Translations under genes and position numbers: made by a program
The notes under the pieces: generated by a model
The model's input: only the letters and a program-made list of their open reading frames with translations
What the model was told of the DNA's origin: nothing
Databases searched by the model: none
Assembly: GCA_025769875.1 (NCBI GenBank)
Contig: JAGFNK010000133.1
Location: 1-64,000, forward strand
Source of the DNA: Russula earlei
Lineage: Eukaryota; Basidiomycota; Agaricomycetes; Russulales; Russulaceae
Direction: 5' to 3'
DNA length: 64,000 nt
In this document: piece by piece, positions 47,601-60,244 of the stretch
Layout: each line of letters opens with the position of its first letter
Position numbering within the stretch: the first letter of the stretch is position 1

Positions 47601-49956
47601 GATGAGCGATGGTGATGGTGGTTCGTCCTGTCAATCGCTGTCAATTGATGGCGAGTAAAGGCTCTGTATGTGAGTATCGTACCGGCAGCGGCTTTATCCA
47701 GGGCATTCTGCACGACACCTTCAGATTGTGTGTCAAGTGCCGATGTTGCCTCATCAAGAAGTAGAATACAAGGATCCGACACAATTGCGCGGGCAATGGC
47801 GATTCGTTGCTTCTGACCACCGGATAGGAGAAAACCATGCTCGCCTACTAAAGTCTCGTAGCCGAGGGGAAGCTTGGAAATAAAACCATCTGCATTGGCC
47901 TTGATGCAAGCCTCCTTGACAAGCCGTAGCTTCTCCTCAGGGGATGCGCTGTGGTGAGGAGTACCAACGAGACCGTGTTCGACGTTTCCCCTAATAGAGG
48001 TGGCAAAGAGGGTGGGTTCTTGAGACACGAGGCCGATCTGCGATCGGAGCCATTTCAAATTCAAGTCCCGGATGTCAACGCCATCCAATCGCACAGAGCC
48101 AGCGAGGGGGTCATAGAACCGCTCGACGAGAGCGATGACAGTAGACTTGCCAGATCCAGAAGCGCCTACGAGGGCGGTGGTCTTTCCCGCAGGGAACCTG
48201 AGGCTGAGGTTTTTAAGAATCTGAACATCCGGGCGCGCGGGGTAATTGAACTCGACATTCTCGAGGGTGATCTCGCCGATGACTTTGCTCGGCTTGAGAC
48301 CTTCTTCACTGGCGGAATCAATAGGAGGAACCCGATCAATAGTTGCATAAAGCTTCGCTGCTGCCCCAAGAGCGCTGGAAATAGCTGAGAGGGATGTGTA
48401 AGCACGATCCTCTGCACTTAACAGAGGGGGACAAAATGACTCGTACCCTGCATTTCAGGGGCCATGAGGGCAAGGGAAAAGGAGCCGATCAGGATTGCCA
48501 TGATAACGTTGATGATCTGACCGGGAGTGGCATGGCCTTCGTTTATGAGCGTGGTACCAAAGCTGAATGCTGTATATAGGCGCATGGGGATCAGTGAGTT
48601 TGCGGTGGAAATAATGTACGGAACTCACCAAGGGCGTAAGCAGCATACAAGGAAAAGAAGAAAGTGGCTAGACCGACGCCCTGAGCGATAGCACTTCGGC
48701 AATCCACGTAGTAGGCCTTCAGAACGGCGCCGTCGTACAAGGTAGCGAGAATATTTTGACTGCCGAAAGCCTGAGCAGTACGGATGGTAGACACGGCCTC
48801 CTCCGCGATGGTCCCACCTTCGGCAACATGCTTCAGAGACCCCCTAACTGAAATTAAACGGTGGCGTCGTGCTCAAGGGAGTAAACCCACTGTATGTGTT
48901 TGACGATGAACTTGTTCATAATTGCACCGGTGATAGAAATGAGAGGCAGCATCGAACTCATGGCCAAAGCGAGCCGCCAGTTTCTTGCATATGCCAACAC
49001 GAAACCAGTGAAAAACGCGCCGAGGAAGTTGACGACGAGGGCGACCTTTTCGGACAAACCCTGTTGGACCAAATCTGGATTTGCGTCAGCCTGGTATGGG
49101 TATGGATATCATCCGGATGCGGCAAAAGCCACCACTTACGGGTGTCCGTCTGTATGCGGGTGGTGACCTCACCGGCGCCAACCTTATCAAAAAAGGCTAC
49201 GTCTTGACGCAGGATAGACTTGAGGTAGAGCTCGCGAATACGCTTCGCGGTCATCTCGGCGGTGTAGACCCACGTGGTCATGTATATGTAAGTGCAGATA
49301 AACATGCCCACGCCTACAAGGAAGCAACGGCTCGTGTTTCAGGAAGATGTTGCACGCATGGAAGGCGGTCGGCGTTCACACACCGATATATGTCAGATAA
49401 GATGCGTCTTTGGCGGCAACGTGACGGAAGCCCTTGGCAGCTTCCTCAACCCTGGCCGTCGATGCCGGATCATCAGGATTGATGCCTCTGATGGCGACGG
49501 CGAAATTGATGAAGTCCTGGGTAAGATTGCCGAATAGCAAGCTCATGAGGGGCTGCGGAAGGTGCTCGTGAGCGAGGAACTTTGTGGCCGACACGAGGCA
49601 CGTAAAAGAAACCTTCAAGTACACACCTGTGCGGCACCCGCGGCTACTGCGGCGATAAGAGCAAGGCCATTGAGGGTAAGCTCTAGGCGAGTAGTAAACC
49701 TGGGATGCGGGGAAGGTGTAAGGGATGGATGGGGTAGGATAGGTGAGATGAGGACAGACCGGAAGAGAGAAAAGAAGGAAACAGGCTTGGGGTCCTCTTC
49801 TGCCGGTGCAGTGATCAGAAGGTCAGGAGAGGTCGAGTGGTCCGCGGACGTCGACGAAGTCTCCAATTTGTCGGACTGCTTTTGCTTGAGCCAGGAGAAA
49901 CGACGATTTGGGAAAGGGGAGGCTTTCTCTAACTCTACGGCGGCCTCCGTCGACAT
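44668..49956 (-). CDS. Full-length ABCB transporter (multidrug-resistance/P-glycoprotein type)
   Basis: A minus-strand gene with many short introns, start [15 protein letters not shown] at 49956, stop at 44668-44670. Order TMD1-NBD1-TMD2-NBD2. The first membrane domain spans about 48.4-49.8 kb ([20 protein letters not shown] is one part). NBD1 (about 47.5-48.3 kb) shows Walker [10 protein letters not shown], the [15 protein letters not shown] signature, [12 protein letters not shown] and the [18 protein letters not shown]-loop. A charged linker follows, then TMD2 (45.9-47.2 kb). NBD2 (44.7-45.7 kb) shows Walker [17 protein letters not shown] and a final [14 protein letters not shown]. Exports lipophilic compounds or peptides at the plasma membrane or vacuole. 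Leptomycin-resistance (Pmd1) and Ste6 relatives share this layout; substrate not predictable. Exon boundaries were not all fixed. Confidence 0.88.
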
Positions 49957-50511
49957 GGTGGAGGGCTGAGGAGGGAAGAGGGAGCAGGTGAAGACGCCAC
50001 ATACGAACAAAGAGGTGGCCAAGTATTTGAATGAAGCTTACTGGCGCCACGGGAAGCGCGTGCCGTACCCCGTGGAGGGACAGGCCCGCTTACATGATCG
50101 ATATTTGTCTGCTGACGGGGATACCGCATTTGTCTGTTTCGTGGATGCTATAGCCCTGAATGGACATACGGTCGAGTCATTTCGGAAATAAGAACAGCAC
50201 CACAAATCGCCGGCTGCCAACGCGGTGCAGTAAGACCAAGGTAGGAAGGTCGAGGAGGATGGGCCCGGCCACAGACATACAGTATATCCTTTGCCGGCAG
50301 GCCGATGGATGGCGTCTCCCTTTCGGCCCCCGCGAGTGTAAATGGTCCCTGAAGTCAAAGATGGCAACAGCCGGATCGAGTCACCCGGCGGCGGTGTGCC
50401 CTCGGACGGACGTGGGAAAAAAAGGGGCTTGACTTTGACGCGACGGGTACGCCCACACGGCCGCTAACCACTCTGGTAGCATTATTATACCCCTTTTCCT
50501 CTCTTTTCCTC
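49957..50511. promoter_or_regulatory. Divergent promoter region between the ABC transporter and a Clp1-like gene
   Basis: 555 bp between start codons of opposite direction. No gene. A pyrimidine-rich stretch (about 50480-50510) directly precedes the plus-strand ATG, typical of fungal core promoters. Confidence 0.45.
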
Positions 50512-51609
50512 ATGAGCTCTTCGATACCCCAACGTCATTCGCCACAGTTCACTCCCGTCCCGCTCCCTCTCCCCTCACGTCGCCCGACACACAGGGCAAC
50601 CCCTTCCTTTACCGACTCGGACGATGGCTCGTTCGACAGCCATAACAGCAACAGCAACAACTCCACGTCCATCAACCACGTTATGACTCAGTATCCCTAC
50701 CAAGATCCGGACGAGGACCCTCTCAGGTACGCTAACCCTAACCATCTCGTCTCTTTCCCGCTCACACGCCGGCACCACCACATACGCAGAGCCCTATGCT
50801 ACGCAATGAATGTTGCCAAGACTGCGCCCTCGACCGCGCGTCATCTCACGAAACCGCACGAACTCGCTGTCCTCAATCGCGCCTCCCCGATCCTCCCCAC
50901 CCACCTCCTCGCCATCCACGACGCGCCTCTCACGGACCCAAACGTGCTCCTCACCCTCATTCCCATCAACATCGACGCCTTTTCCCGCAAACTCCCCTCC
51001 ACAGATCTCCTCGGCGCGCGTCACTCTCCCCACCCACCGACGCGCGTCCTTCCCTCCGCTGCCGCTGCCGCTTCCCCTCCCTCCCTCGTCCTCTCTCCCT
51101 CCACGACCGTGCCCAGAATACCCCCGTCGCTCCCTCTACCTCCCACGCTGACCGTCCCGCTCGTGCCTCTCCAAGTCCCACACGTGCCGTCCGTCGCGCT
51201 CCTCCTGCTCTACGTCCTCAACGTGCGCACGAACCCCTCCGCCCTCGCAGCGTCTCTCCTCCCTCTCTCCGTCGCAGAGGAGTTTCCCTCAGCCGCCGCG
51301 ATGGCGCAGGCGATGGCGGTGCACTGCCAGCGCGACACCGTTGCCACCGCCAGCGACGCAGGCAGCGGAGCTGGCGATTCTGGCCTCGGAAGAGGCGGAG
51401 GCGGAGGAGCGTGGCTGACCCTGGACAGGTACGCGGCTTACAATCAGGGCATGTGGAAGAACGTGCTCGCGCTCGGACTGCAAGATTCGAGGGTGATCAG
51501 CGTCGTGCAGACCGTGTGGAACGTCACCGCAGAGTCGCGCAAGATCTTGACGCGGCAGCAGCGGGAACGCCAACATGACGTGAATAATGTAAATAACGTG
51601 ATCGCGTGA
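50512..51609 (+). CDS. Clp1-like protein (clampless1 family), copy 1
   Basis: A single uninterrupted frame of 365 codons, unusual here for lacking introns. It begins with a Ser/Asn-rich tail and continues with alternating hydrophobic blocks (SPILPTHLLAIHDAPLTDPN; VPHVPSVALLLLYVLNVRTN). It ends with NQGMWKNVLALGLQDSRVIS followed by VVQTVWNV. The C-terminal GxW(K/Q)N-xx-ALG(L/V)xD block, followed by a helix with Trp, is the mark I use for the Clp1 family. Clp1 was first described as a regulator of clamp-cell development downstream of the A mating-type genes; other family members are unstudied. A second member lies 0.55 kb downstream in opposite orientation. Confidence 0.6.
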   Translation: MSSSIPQRHSPQFTPVPLPLPSRRPTHRATPSFTDSDDGSFDSHNSNSNNSTSINHVMTQYPYQDPDEDPLRYANPNHLVSFPLTRRHHHIRRALCYAMNVAKTAPSTARHLTKPHELAVLNRASPILPTHLLAIHDAPLTDPNVLLTLIPINIDAFSRKLPSTDLLGARHSPHPPTRVLPSAAAAASPPSLVLSPSTTVPRIPPSLPLPPTLTVPLVPLQVPHVPSVALLLLYVLNVRTNPSALAASLLPLSVAEEFPSAAAMAQAMAVHCQRDTVATASDAGSGAGDSGLGRGGGGGAWLTLDRYAAYNQGMWKNVLALGLQDSRVISVVQTVWNVTAESRKILTRQQRERQHDVNNVNNVIA

Positions 51610-52159
51610 CGCACGCGGTCCACCTGCCCCTGCCTCACTCATTCTTTTTCCTCTCCGACCCTTCATCTCACGATGACCCGCGGATTCACGGAATAACGCT
51701 CGCTTTTTTTTTTTTAGAGTTATCGTAACAATAAGATTATTAATGTACCCTCTACATTGTTGTCGATGTTTGACCTTGCCATGCTCGTAGTCTTTTCTTA
51801 TACCGTAATCTTACTGCTACATGATACTTGCCTTTCGTCCTTTAATTCTAATCTCCCCCCTCCTGCATGCTATTGATGGGCATTGTTACGTATACCTCAT
51901 TAATGTACCCGCCTCCGCTCCCGCTCTTGATATCGTACAAGCTATTGCAAATTACTCTTTTTTTTTTTCTTTTTGATGCGGCTCCCCCGTGATAGATAGA
52001 ATACATAGTGTGAACGCTATACCTAAAGCCGAGTACAAGATCTTTTAAAGATGAAATAAAAGGCAGGGCAATAAACATGAATAAAGGCGGTGTGTTACTT
52101 CATGTGAGAATGACGAGCGAGGGTATAGAGAGGCGGACGACTGAAAATATGAGAACAGG
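51610..52159. other. Convergent 3' region of the two Clp1-like genes
   Basis: 550 bp, A/T-rich with T runs (51707-51717 and 51957-51971), consistent with two 3' UTRs and terminators. No gene. Confidence 0.5.
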
Positions 52160-53321
52160 CTAAGTAGCAGAGACGACCACTGGCGCACTGTGACTTGAGA
52201 GCGTCAGGGCTTGCATGAGTATCTCCCAGGCAAGATCCAAGAACGCCTGCAGGTCGACGTCTGAGATGCCCAGGGCACAAGCATTACGCCACAAGCCATG
52301 CACCTTTACGGCATGGCTGGCAAGGCGCTGCATCGTATAGTTCTGCGACAGCATCGTCGCGTACTGGCCAACGAATGCGATATATCGCGCCGGATCGTCG
52401 AGGTCGGTGGGAATGCCGTTTTCTGGAGTGAGAGAAAGGAAGGCACCAAACAGCGTATGCACATCCTTGAGATACAAAAACTGGACGAGGAGTGGGAACG
52501 AGTCCGGGTTGGGCAGAGCGAGGGGCACGACGGGGACCTCGAAAGGGGCATCGCCGACGGTAGATGGGGGCGTAGAGGTAGCAAGAACTGGCAAGTTGGC
52601 GCAGTAGAGGGAGAGAATCGATTGGTGTATGGGGTACAAAAACACCCGTCGTGGTGTAGGACATGAGGGAGCAGACGAATAAACGGCGGCCATATGAGTT
52701 GGGGGCATCGGTGTGGTCTTGTCATCATCCACATTGATCACGAGCGACTCGGGAAGTGTTGGGCCCGGGACAGACGCCTTGGTGGACCGCAAAGCCTGAT
52801 ACATACTACAAAAGGTACGTCGGAATATGGAGCTCAGTAGACAGAAAAAACTCGTACATCGGACTTATGCGCTGCATCCGATCACGTATGTACTGACACG
52901 GGACCTCCTCGGACGTGAAGCCGAGGGACGCGAGAACCTCATTGCTGATTTGCTTGCGAGGTAATTCGTCCAAGTGCCTTGGGAAAGTAACGTTGATCGA
53001 GACCGGAGGAGTTGGCTGAGACTCGGGAGAAGAGGAAGCACGAGCGAGGACCGTTTGGGTTTGTTTCGTGGCAGAGTGGGCGTTCTTGTGTCCAAGTGGC
53101 GTGGAACGATGGAGACCGCGATGGGAGAATGTAAGAGAAGGGAAGCGGGCGGCAGAGACGCGACGGCGACGCTTGGGGTCGCTAAGGAGGTGCTTGATCC
53201 CACCAGGGATATTGTGGGCGCGAGAGCGAAAAACGGCACTTTGGGTGGAAGGGAGGTGCCTTTCGGGGGAAAAAGGCTCTGGACGGCAGAGAGAGGAGCG
53301 GGGGGGGATGGAGAGGACCAT
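52160..53321 (-). CDS. Clp1-like protein (clampless1 family), copy 2
   Basis: Two exons, 52858-53321 and 52160-52805, join at RISPIMYQALRS. The N-terminal third is basic and Ser/Pro-rich; then VSINVTFPRHLDELPRKQIS, RRVFLYPIHQSILSLYCANL, VPVVPLALPNPDSFPLLVQF (with LYLKD next), and the diagnostic tail VHGLWRNACALGISDVDLQA followed by FLDLAWEIL. The GLWRNACALG(I/V)xD helix is the strongest family sign and is shared with copy 1 (GMWKNVLALGLQD). It is divergent from the SAP-domain gene, with 241 bp between start codons. Confidence 0.65.
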
Positions 53322-53562
53322 TTGTGCAGGTTGATGGGATGGATGGCGCCGGGGAGGACATTCTTCTTATAAAGCTGGAGGGGAGTATTGTTTGTTCTTA
53401 TGGGAGGGGTGGACCTACAAAGGACTCGGTGGCCAAGCGTGGACCCACAACCGAATTTGGAAACTTTGCCAATTGGGTTCGCACGCGGTCACCTGACACG
53501 CCTCGTTGATCATCCGGGCCTCATCCGGGCCGTGCCGTGGCCGCGTTCGTCTCTGCCTTTCG

Positions 53563-56500
53563 ATGTCCTCGTCGGAGACGACCCAGATCTTATTCAATTC
53601 CCCAGCTCTACACTCCCTCAAGCGAGACCAACTCGTCAAACTTTGCAAACTACACTCCATAAAGGCCTCCGGTAAAAACACTGATCTCATTCAAAGACTT
53701 AAGAACCACGCTGCCACCTTACCCCATGGCAGCCCTTTGAGCGTAGCCACCCGTAGCGAACAGGCTCGACATGACAGCGACTCACAACGCCCAAGCGAGC
53801 AGTGGGAGCTTCTCATGGAAGATATCCCAGAGTCACCAGAGGGCTCCTCTCGCCACACTCTTCGCTCCCTTCGTAACGCCTCAAGCACCATCCCCGATGA
53901 GTTCGGCACCGGTGGCGGATCCAAATGTCAGTCCTCCACCCTTCATCCTACCCATGTTTCGATCTGACCACCCCTCAGCCTCCAGCATGAGCTCCTCATT
54001 GAGGGCGATGGCCACCTCGTTCAACTTGAAACGTGCGACATCGAACAAATCGGACGATGATCGGACCCCACCGCCTGACGTCAAGGATGAACTTGCCAGC
54101 CACTCTGTTCCCTACTCCTCCATCCCCGAGCCATCACAGTCCGACCTGCCTCAGACAGACCATTTCAAGTTCTCTACCCCTGACACGACAATGGAGGACC
54201 ACGTTCCAGGTCACCCACCATCCCACGCTCCGGCAGCTCTTCCTCAGGGCAGTTCCACAGGTCCACCCAAGATCACCATCCGCCTAGTATCCGCATCAAA
54301 CTCTGCGACCCTGTCTCCCCAGCCCGGCACGCCACATCTCAAACCAGTGGACCCTCCCTTCGACCTGGTAATGGGTAGTCCCGGTGCAAAGGGTGTCCCG
54401 GTATGGCCGCTCTCACCTCAGCCCGGGCCTTCAGAGAGATTATATCCTGCCCTACCTGCCGATGAATTGGATGAGGCGAAACGCCGCCAGGCGATGTCGA
54501 GATTACCGGGCAACATCGCGCCATCGCAGGCTCCAGTCGGTCCTAAAAAGGTGTACCCTCAGCCTTCGAATGATGTACAAGATATATTCTCCCTCACCCC
54601 TAACCCCGCCGGTAAGCAGGAGAAAGTGGGCATACCCCGCAGCGAACCGTTTCTATTCGGCTCTCCCCTCCCACAGCGTAACGGATCAAACAAGGCGTTC
54701 GAAAGTGCTGCAGCTTCTGTGCTCGAGGAGATGAACAAGCGGCTGTCTGTCGCTGGTGTGCAGAAAGTCGGAGCAGACGTATTTGGAAGGATCCCCGTCA
54801 CAGCCTCAGGTTCTATCCCAGACTTGGGCAATCTCGGTGAACAGATAAAGGGGGATCGCTTTAACAAGGTTCACGAGGAACAATTCAACAAGATGGATTC
54901 GATAGCAACGCATTATGCCGCTAAGCGTGGAGTTCCCGGGTCGAAGAAGCGCAAGTCGAACGTCCTTGCACATGGAACTGCACCAGCAACGAAGCGGTCC
55001 AGTGCTGGTCTGCGGATCAGCAACACCGCCTCGTACAAGCGGATGGGTATCCCGGGCGGGTTCGACGATGAAGAGGCGGTGGATGAGGTACAGGAAGAGG
55101 AAGACAGGCGGATGTCAAAGCGCGTCAGGGTTCTTGAGGATGACGGTGGGAAGGACAAGGGTCGGCGGCTCACCATCTCGCCCAAGAAGACAGAGGCGGA
55201 GAAGAAACAGGCCGAGAGGGAACGAGCGGCCACGCGAAAGATGCTTGAAGTGAGAAAAGACAAGAGAAGGAGCAGTAGACATGGTGGGAGGACGAGCCTT
55301 GCTGGACCGCAGGCAGCGAGCAGTGCGTGCTCGGGCTCTTTCTTCCCTCGTGACGATTGGCAGTTCGTCAGAAGGGCTGCTACTGACAATGACGGTGTCG
55401 CTCCTGGCACACAGACAAGGGCAAAGCGACCCCTCGCTTCGGTTTCCTCTCCTCTGCCAAGTCAATCGTGCGTAGCGTGTGGAACTTTGGGGTTGGCTCA
55501 CCCGCAAAAGCATCACGGCCAAGCGCAGCAGCGACGGCGACGAAATTAAAGATCACCGCCACCGCGGCGGCGGCAGAAGCAAAGGAGGAAATAAAACCCA
55601 AACCCGCCTTGACAAAGAAACCATCTCTGGCGCCATCGCGGCCATCATCATCACTGTCTGTCGGCGGCAGGAAGAGCATCGCCCCTGCTGCGCGCACGGC
55701 GTCTATCACTGCTGGTTCCACGTCTATATCGGGCCACCAACGGAAATCGTCTTCCGGAGAAGGAGCAAAGGAAAACGGAGTGGTGCGGCGATCCAACTCT
55801 CGACCGCCGAGCTTGTCGAGCAATAACAATGCTGGGGGGAGGATGGCCAGCAGCTCTCGTCAGAGTGTACGCGCTAGCTCCGCTAACGTCAGAAGCACAA
55901 AGTCGGCCTGCCTGCCTACCTCTGAGAAGGCGGCGGCTGGGATCACGGCGGGTACCTCAGGCACGAGTACAGACGCGGTGGATGAGCGTGCCGGCGGCGA
56001 CCACAGCAGCGGCCACGACAAAAAAGCCTTCATCTTTAGCCCGAGCGGCAGCAGGGCGACCGCCGCGTCCGCGTCCAGGCTGTTCGCGCCGACCGCCAGT
56101 TCCCTCGCAAAGATGCGCGGCCGCGGCGTCAGCCCGACCAAGACGAGCGCGATCGTCGCGCAACGCGCCAAGACGCCTCCGCGCGGTACCGCCGTGCTCG
56201 ACGCCATCACGAACGGCCCGCGCGACGGCGGCAATAAAATATTCACCACGCCACTGATGCTCCTGCCGACCCGGGCCGTCATCCCCCCGCCCGTCAAGCC
56301 GACTTCCCTCGCGGCGGCGGCCACCGCGCTCGCTTCCGCCGCCGCGACAAGATCGACAATCGGCCCAATCGCCGAACGGCGGCCCGCCGCGAGCCTCTCC
56401 TCGCCAAAGACGAACACGACGAGGACGACGAGGACGGGACAGCCGGGGTCCACTCGGAAACCGCGCATCTCACGCTCGCGCATCATCGCCAAGCTCGGCG

Positions 56501-56910
56501 CCCAACGCGCCGCGACCACCGCCACCGCAAGCAACGGCAAGGATGGCGACAACAACCACAACCACAACAATGATGCCTCTCCTTCGGCTTCGCGGTCCGC
56601 CGTTGCGGCGGCGGGGGCGGGAGAAGGATCGAGGATCCCCCGAGCGAGCGGCAGTGCCGCGTTTAGGGCGCCGCGCGTACGATCTAGCATCGGCGCTGGG
56701 ATGAGGCGTTCGTATGCGGGGGCGAAGAGCGCGAGTCGCGGGAGCGACGTGTTGATGAGTGCGAAGAAGCACGTGAGGCAGAGCGAGTACGTGCGGAGGC
56801 GAAGCCGGTTCGCTAGTGCTGTTGGCGCGGGTGCTGGCATGAACCATGCCGTTGATGTCGTTGATGGTGGCCCATATGGGAGCATGGCGATGGACCTGGA
56901 CGAGGACTGA
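53563..56910 (+). CDS. SAP-domain protein, about 1,067 residues, probably chromatin-associated
   Basis: Exons 53563-53926, 53979-55322 and 55415-56910 join in phase. A SAP motif sits at residues about 10-45 (LHSLKRDQLVKLCKLHSIKA; NTDLIQRLKNH), a helix-extension-helix DNA-binding module. The rest is low complexity: Ser/Pro-rich, with short conserved patches (FDLVMGSPGAKG, PRSEPFLFGSPLPQR, RFGFLSSAKSIVRSVWNFG), then an Ala/Ser/Thr- and Arg-rich C-terminal half, with ISRSRIIAKLGAQRAA and KKHVRQSEYVRRRSR near the end. Nuclear localisation is inferred from basic clusters. No enzymatic domain. The pattern of SAP plus phospho-rich disordered tail occurs in uncharacterised basidiomycete proteins. The last 1.5 kb has high GC and many trinucleotide-like Ala/Arg codons. 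Confidence 0.75.
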
Positions 56911-59900
56911 TCATCACGACAAGCACAACCCCATCCGACTCAATATTCCCCTCGATGATTCCCCCACTTTGATCAACCTGAGAGATCTTGATATATTTTT
57001 TATTGCAGTGATGTACACTAAGGAGTTCTCTAGCAGATGGGAGGCCACGCATGTGCGTCGCTCTATACCATGCGTATTGTACACTGTTAGTTATTGAATG
57101 ATTACCTTCCACTACAATTGAATAGTGTCTCGATAGTGAAGCGAATGTCGAAGAGGGCTAGGTATGTGCCTGAAGATGCGGTCAGAATGTGGATCTCAGA
57201 ATGGGCATGCCGCGCTTGGTTGAACAAATCGAATCAGAAAAAGCCGGTGTTTTCTTTATCCCTCGTCCCGTACGACACGCAGTCCAACCAGGCCAACGGC
57301 TGGCCAAAACGGCGAACCATCCGGCACGACCCTCGCCGAGACGAGGGCGGTCGACGACGCAAGAAGAGGGACGAGGTGGATCAACGAATGGATGAACTTT
57401 GGTTTCGTCTTGTACTCTCCACCCCGAAGGTAGAAATTAGGCATTTTAAAACACCACTCACCACTCGGAAACGAATCATCAATAATTCTGGCGGGTGTTA
57501 AAGGGCTGTAAATTGACGATCGTCAGCGAGATATGCAAAAAAAAAAAAAAAAAAAGTTCGGAGAAAGAAAGGCGCGCTACACGTTTGCCCTATGGACGCT
57601 CCGTTGGTGATGCATGTTTTCGAGTGTGGCTCACGGGATTTATTGAAAAAATCTCACCAACTCAATGAAATGGAGAATTATCTTCATCGCGAACAGGCAG
57701 GCGGCGCGGAATGCCACCCCACACCTCTAGTATGAAAACAACGACTCACCGAGGGTTTAAGGAAAGGCAGTCTCGTTCCGTGGCTCGCAAGGTGCGGTGC
57801 GGGCATGGGGGTTGGGCAGGTGGGCAGGCAAAGGAGCGCATTCAAGCTCCGCGCAAAACTGTCAAACGCCGACGAAGCAAAACGAACGGAGACCGGATTG
57901 GCCGCCATTGTAGCCTCAACAACGAGTATTCAAGTGAGCAGAAATTTTCTATCCAGACGTTTTACGCTACAGACCCCCACCTTTTTTTGTGATGACCAAC
58001 ATTTCAATCAGTTCTGCTTCCGAAGGAGAGCGATCTCTTGTGGAGTTCCATAAGCCATACACACTCTGAATGATTTTCTCTTTTCGCTCGATTCAATCCA
58101 TGTCTTCGCCAACTATCTAACCCGTGTTTACTCTAGGTTAACGTGTACTATTAGTTGGGCGAGATGGCGATTTGCTGATTTCGTAAGTCCTACTGGTTCC
58201 GTTTCTGCGTTTTTTTTTTTTTTTTTGGTCATATATTTCCCGATGATTTCTCCAAATTTACAAGCATATGTCCGACAGTGAATGAAGGACAACGTATGTT
58301 CGCTGAGGGACCCCTTTCATATTCTGTTGTCTGTCACTGTAGTTGAACAATTTGCTCACGATGAACATCAGCGCAGATGGGCACAGGTGGCCAACCTACC
58401 TCCTCTGAGTCATCCATACACAAAACTTCGAAATTGTCATGTTACTTCGTGATCATGTTTTTCAGCCGTCTGAGCCCATGCCGGACACTGCTACCGAAGT
58501 TCTACCAGACCATGGATGCATCTCGATAAAGTGAAGGCGGGGGCTACGTACCGAAAGCGCCATCTTAAATCTACCCCGTCTGGCCACGTCCTGATGGCTC
58601 TGATGCGTCCTAGAGTACCCAAAGTACAATTGCCTCGACTGTCGATTGCCCATGTACTGCTCTTGCAAGAGTTCTTCCTCAGTCGTCATTGGCTACCTAG
58701 ATATTCGTTACCCAGTGCTTCGGGGAAAGGATCGCTCTCACCGGCAAGATGCTAACGAGCCGTTCGATATCTCCATGATTGCGTGTTGGCCCATGAGGAC
58801 CTGACCAGGTGTGCCTGCGCATCCGTTGTGGTGGACGGTAAGGGAGTTTGCGCAATGCCTGCGGCCGGGGCACGGACCGACCGTCATCAACCGCCTTTTT
58901 TCTCTTATGCACCACTCCGACATAACCGCTGTGTAGGGTACGTTATTTGCCTCGCTGATGTCGGACGTCTCCAGCGTCGTCATATTGTTATCCCGCCTAA
59001 AGCCTCTGTTCCAAGCGAAAGTCTGTGTTTCAAAGTCGATGAAGAACACGGAAAGATGGTGTGCGTATGCCCATACTAGGACAGTCTCAGCTATTCGGTG
59101 GGTGCAATCCTTCAGGTCGTCGACAATTCGGATCAAATCTAGATGAGAATGCTGTGCAAAGGAGCTGTCATGGATCGCCATCAATGATACATCGATGTCC
59201 GCGCCCTTCAGGGCGCAGCTTCATTGCGCCCCTGGGCCCTTCGACTGCGAGAAAGGTACTTTTTTTTTCTCCGTCCATCAGAAACACCAACATGCCTGAT
59301 GTCGAAGTCATGATGTGGGTGATGTACTGGCGCCTGAGATGAGAAGATTACGAGAGGGGACCTTGCGGTCAATCAAGCCACGGTGCCACATGAATTTCGT
59401 TGTAAAGTGGCGCAGCCCAATCACATCCACCATTGTTCCAAGGCACGAAGGAAAGAGGAGGGGGAAAAGGAACACCGACAATGGTGACGGGCGCGTCAAA
59501 GTTTGTGCTGATCCCATCGAGAGCGGATCATCCCCACCCACAGGACTCCGTGAATGGCCCCTACAAGTAGCCCCCTAGCCTGCCATCGTGAAACGGAACT
59601 GTCACGACGCTTAACTTTATCTTCACTTGATGCGTCCGGCCACGTCGCCGATGTTTTTTTTTTCGTTATCAGGTCCTTTATCGAGATTGATACGTGAGCG
59701 GTACTTCACGTAAGGCCATAAGGAGTACGGATGAACCCTGATGTGTACCACAGGAACAAGTCGCTGCCGACCATTAAAATGCAAATACTTCCCCTTGTTC
59801 ACAAAGGGGATACACCAGTGGTCCAATGTCATCCCCAGAAAGCAGTGTGTCAGTCACGGCTTAATTCAAAGGCTACTCCTTTGAATTGCGGAAGCCTCTG

Positions 59901-60244
59901 AGTGCCCAGAGCCGCGACACAGTGATGACCCAGAAGTCCATATTCTTCCTCCATCTGCAACATGGCCTTGAAGTGGCCTAAGGATGCGAGCTAGGTGGCC
60001 AGTCTACTCCAAGTCAGAAGTAAGGTCCACGGAAGCAGCTAGTATGACAATACGTGTCCTTCCGGCCGTGATGTGAGCCTTCCAGCCTGATACTACAGAG
60101 CTTTGCAAGAACAAGAAGCAGAGAGTGGAAGATGGTCAGGTGAGTCTGATCACATGATGAAAGGTGCTTACCGGCAATCGGCATCGTGATACCCGGGCTA
60201 GAGAGTTAAGAACTGACTGCATCCTCACTCCTCAACGAAGGATC
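56911..60244. other. 3.3-kb gene-poor region
   Basis: Contains several homopolymers (A-run at 57538-57555, T-run at 58211-58226). A minus-strand open frame at 58738-59184 (148 codons; DLIRIVDDLKDCTHRIAETV, AYAHHLSVFFIDFETQTF) with related-looking fragments at 59308-59541 and 59623-59832 (DHWCIPFVNKGKYLHFNGRQ) could be parts of one diverged or broken gene. I could not splice them or recognise a family. Confidence 0.35.

Noticed and set aside
50796..51578. Overlapping 260-codon frame inside Clp1-like copy 1
   Set aside because: Arg/Pro/Ser-rich shadow frame caused by high GC third positions; the main frame has family features.
55860..56885. 341-codon minus-strand frame opposite the SAP-domain gene
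   Set aside because: Antisense shadow of an Ala-rich, GC-rich exon; no motif and the sense frame splices correctly.
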